Positions 23,404-25,322 of a DNA stretch of 25,322 bases are shown here, piece by piece (position 1 is the stretch's first letter; each line of letters opens with the position of its first letter). The notes under the pieces are model-generated. The model searched no databases and was not told where the DNA came from. It saw nothing but the letters and a program-made list of their open reading frames with translations. Origin of the DNA: DATLYH01 sp035575035 (GTDB lineage Bacteria > Planctomycetota > Planctomycetia > Gemmatales > Gemmataceae). The translations under genes were made by a program, and so were the position numbers. Location: contig DATLYH010000240.1 of assembly GCA_035575035.1 (NCBI GenBank), forward strand, positions 1 to 25,322, read 5' to 3'.

Positions 23404-24594
23404 ATGAGAGAAGCCGTCGTCGTCGCCAGCTCGCGCACGCCGCTGGCCAAGTCGTTCCGGGGCTCGTTCAACCTGACCCGGCCGGACGAGTTGGCGGCCC
23501 ATTGCATCCGCCATGTCCTGGCCAAGGCACCCGCGCTCGACCCGGCCGAGATCGAGGACGTGATCCTGGGTTGCGGCTACCCGGAAGGGCCGCAGGGCAA
23601 GAATGTGGCCCGCGTCGCCGCCCTCCGTGCCGGCCTTCCTCCCACGGTCGCCGCCGTCACCGTCAACCGCTTCTGCTCCTCGGGGCTCCAGGCGGTGGCG
23701 ATGGCTGCCCACCAGATCATTGCCGAGGGAGCTGAGGCGGCCATCGCCGGCGGCGTCGAGAGCATCACGGCGTTGGCCCAGCGGAAGGACGACCCCAACC
23801 CCTGGGTCCGCGAGCACTGGCCGGGCATCTACATGGTCATGGGTGACACTGCCGAGGTGCTCGCCAAGCGCTATCGCATCGGCCGACGGGCCCAGGACGA
23901 ATATGCCCTCGCCAGCCAGCAGCGCACCGCCCGCGCCCAGCGCGAGGGCCTCTTCCACGATGAGCTGGCCCCTATCCGAGTGGTTCGCGGCATTGTCGAT
24001 AAGCAGTCGGGTGAGATCGTCGGCCGAGAGGAGCACCTCTGTGACCGCGACGAGTGCAACCGTCCTGACACGACGCTGGAAGGATTGCTGGCGTTGAAGC
24101 CGTACTTCGACCCGCACAGCGGCCAGGGGACGGTGACAGCAGGAAACTCGTCGCAGCTGGCCGACGGCGCCTCCGCGACCCTCCTCCTGGAGCGGCGGCG
24201 GGCCGAGGCCCTCGGTCTCCAGCCGAAGGTAGCCTTCCGCGGCTTCGCGGTGGCCGGCTGCGAGCCGGACGAGATGGGCGTTGGTCCGGTCTTCGCAGTG
24301 CCCAAACTCCTCCGTCGGCACGGTCTCCAGGTAAAGGATATCGACCTGTGGGAACTGAACGAGGCCTTCGCCGTGCAGGTGGTTTACTGCCGCGACCGGC
24401 TGGGGATCGACCCAGAACGGCTGAACGTCAACGGCGGCGCGATCGCCCTGGGCCATCCGTTCGGCATGACCGGCTCACGGTTGGTCGGCACCCTGGCCAA
24501 CGAGATGCAGCGCCGCCGGGCCCGCTGGGGTGTGGTGACCATGTGCGTCGGCGGCGGTCAGGGGGCCGCCGGGCTGTTTGAGCTGTGTGAGTAA
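23404..24594 (+). CDS. Thiolase (acetyl-CoA acyltransferase), 396 aa
   Basis: Thiolase that cleaves 3-ketoacyl-CoA with CoA (beta-oxidation) or condenses acetyl-CoA. The three active-site elements are present: Cys91 in VNRFCSSGLQAV, His351 in GGAIALGHPFGMTGSR, and Cys381 in MCVGGGQGAAGLFE. MGDTAEVLAKRYRI and AGNSSQLADGAS are further landmarks. Length is normal. ATG 23404 matches the family start (MREAVVVASSRTPLAKSFRG); the frame extends to 23371 inside cynS. No ribosome site is visible, so translation may be coupled to cynS, which ends 8 nt earlier. The enoyl-CoA hydratase/FadB-like gene follows on the same strand, so a fatty-acid beta-oxidation pair (FadA/FadB-like) is the likeliest role. 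Confidence 0.93.
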   Translation: MREAVVVASSRTPLAKSFRGSFNLTRPDELAAHCIRHVLAKAPALDPAEIEDVILGCGYPEGPQGKNVARVAALRAGLPPTVAAVTVNRFCSSGLQAVAMAAHQIIAEGAEAAIAGGVESITALAQRKDDPNPWVREHWPGIYMVMGDTAEVLAKRYRIGRRAQDEYALASQQRTARAQREGLFHDELAPIRVVRGIVDKQSGEIVGREEHLCDRDECNRPDTTLEGLLALKPYFDPHSGQGTVTAGNSSQLADGASATLLLERRRAEALGLQPKVAFRGFAVAGCEPDEMGVGPVFAVPKLLRRHGLQVKDIDLWELNEAFAVQVVYCRDRLGIDPERLNVNGGAIALGHPFGMTGSRLVGTLANEMQRRRARWGVVTMCVGGGQGAAGLFELCE

Positions 24595-24610
24595 GAGCGT
24601 CTAACGAAAG

Positions 24611-24660
24611 GGCGAGCGGCCGGCGTCCACTAACGCCTTTTTGGCGAGCGGCCGGCGTCC
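24611..24660. repeat. Tandem family C repeat, two copies
   Basis: GGCGAGCGGCCGGCGTCC occurs at 24611-24628 and again at 24643-24660. The segment between them begins ACTAACGCCTTTTT, and TAACGAAAG precedes the first copy, much like the flank of the hairpin at 8274. It lies in the 99-bp gap between the thiolase and the hydratase genes. Confidence 0.85.
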
Positions 24661-24693
24661 GCCAGCCGGTCGAGGCGCTGCTAAGGGGGGAAC

Positions 24694-25322
24694 ATGCCGA
24701 TGAGCGAGTTAGTTATCCGGTCCCGTGACGGGGACGTCGGCATCATCACCGTCAACAATCCGCCGGTCAATGCCCTTAGCCCCGGCGTCCCCGAGGGCCT
24801 CTGCGCCGCCCTCGAAGCCCTGCAGCAAGACGACACTATCCGGGCCATCGTCCTGATTGGCGCCGGGCGAACGTTCATCGCCGGAGCGGACATCAAGGAA
24901 TTCGAGAAGATCACTTCCGGTCAGAAGCAGCGCGCCATAGGGCTGCACCTGCTCTTGCAGGCGCTGGAGGATTGTCCCAAGCCGGTCGTCTGCGCGATCC
25001 ACGGCACGGCGTTCGGCGGCGGTCTGGAGGTGGCCCAGGCGTGCCATTACCGGGTGGCGGTGCCGTCAGCCCAGCTCGGCCAGCCGGAGGTCAAGCTGGG
25101 GCTGATCCCGGGGGGCGGCGGCACGCAGCGATTGCCGCGCCTGGCCGGTGTGGCCAAGGCTGCCGAGATGTGCGCCACCGGCGAACCGATCCGCGCTCCC
25201 GAGGCGTTGGCCTGTGGTATCCTCGATCGCCTCGTCGAGGGCGACCTCCTGGCGGGTGCGATCGCCTTTGCCCGGGAGGTTGCCGCCCGCGCCGGGCCGC
25301 CCCCACGAACGCGCGATCGGGC
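24694..25322 (+). CDS. Enoyl-CoA hydratase / FadB-like multifunctional protein, N-terminal part (cut by window edge)
   Basis: Crotonase-fold enzyme hydrating 2-enoyl-CoA in beta-oxidation. The visible 209 residues show the CoA/oxyanion motif FIAGADIKEF (about 62-71), GTAFGGGLEVAQACHYRVA with Glu112, and GQPEVKLGLIPGGGGTQRLP with Glu132, the two acidic residues expected for hydratase activity. The style matches the N-terminal half of FadB/FadJ-type proteins, which continue with a hydroxyacyl-CoA dehydrogenase domain; that part would lie beyond the window, and the adjacent thiolase supports it. AAGGGGGG precedes ATG 24694; a second ATG at 24700 is nearly as good. The frame is open to the edge. 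A stand-alone hydratase cannot be excluded. Confidence 0.88.
   Translation, partial: MPMSELVIRSRDGDVGIITVNNPPVNALSPGVPEGLCAALEALQQDDTIRAIVLIGAGRTFIAGADIKEFEKITSGQKQRAIGLHLLLQALEDCPKPVVCAIHGTAFGGGLEVAQACHYRVAVPSAQLGQPEVKLGLIPGGGGTQRLPRLAGVAKAAEMCATGEPIRAPEALACGILDRLVEGDLLAGAIAFAREVAARAGPPPRTRDR

Overview
The window reads as a high-GC chromosomal segment of a planctomycete, most likely a relative of Gemmata (Gemmataceae). The grounds are four proteins with the basic N-terminal motif [LV]ExLE[ST]R, a dockerin/cohesin protein, bacterial pre-peptidase (PPC) repeats, and a Hanks-type kinase with a TPR tail. This placement is inference from protein style; no rRNA or tRNA is present.

Layout, left to right. 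(1) 1-781: 5' part of acetate kinase (ackA, minus strand) whose frame runs into a block of GC-rich tandem palindromes. (2) 1023-1442: universal stress protein, diverging from ackA. (3) 1498-2550: threonine aldolase (minus). (4) 2932-5805: large secreted beta-helix/cohesin/dockerin protein. (5) 5836-13514: three signalling genes on the minus strand, transcribed in the order Ser/Thr kinase-TPR, HD-GYP phosphodiesterase, GAF hybrid histidine kinase. (6) 13594-16662: secreted PPC-repeat protein (minus). (7) 16663-17844: an AT-richer gap. (8) 17845-19365: matrixin-like zinc metalloprotease. (9) 19519-19761: an 80-residue exported-type protein (minus) preceded by a strong candidate cyclic-di-GMP-I riboswitch at 19820-19963. 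(10) 20260-21321: PA0069-type radical SAM protein (minus). (11) 21605-22721: release factor 2 with its programmed +1 frameshift (minus), with a possible small membrane ORF overlapping its start. (12) 22946-25322: cyanase, thiolase and the start of an enoyl-CoA hydratase / FadB-like protein (plus), the last cut by the window end.

The most striking signal is a set of short interspersed repeats. At least two GC-rich families lie in-frame inside otherwise conserved coding sequences: ackA, both GAF domains of the histidine kinase, the GAF-like domain of the HD-GYP protein, and the catalytic and linker regions of the Ser/Thr kinase. They add roughly 25-65 residues each without breaking the frame. 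Three further families lie between genes or at gene ends, and one of these supplies the stop codons of two genes. Functionally, an HD-GYP protein that should degrade cyclic-di-GMP and a cyclic-di-GMP-type riboswitch in front of a small exported protein suggest that this region links second-messenger signalling to cell-surface or secreted proteins. That link is inference.
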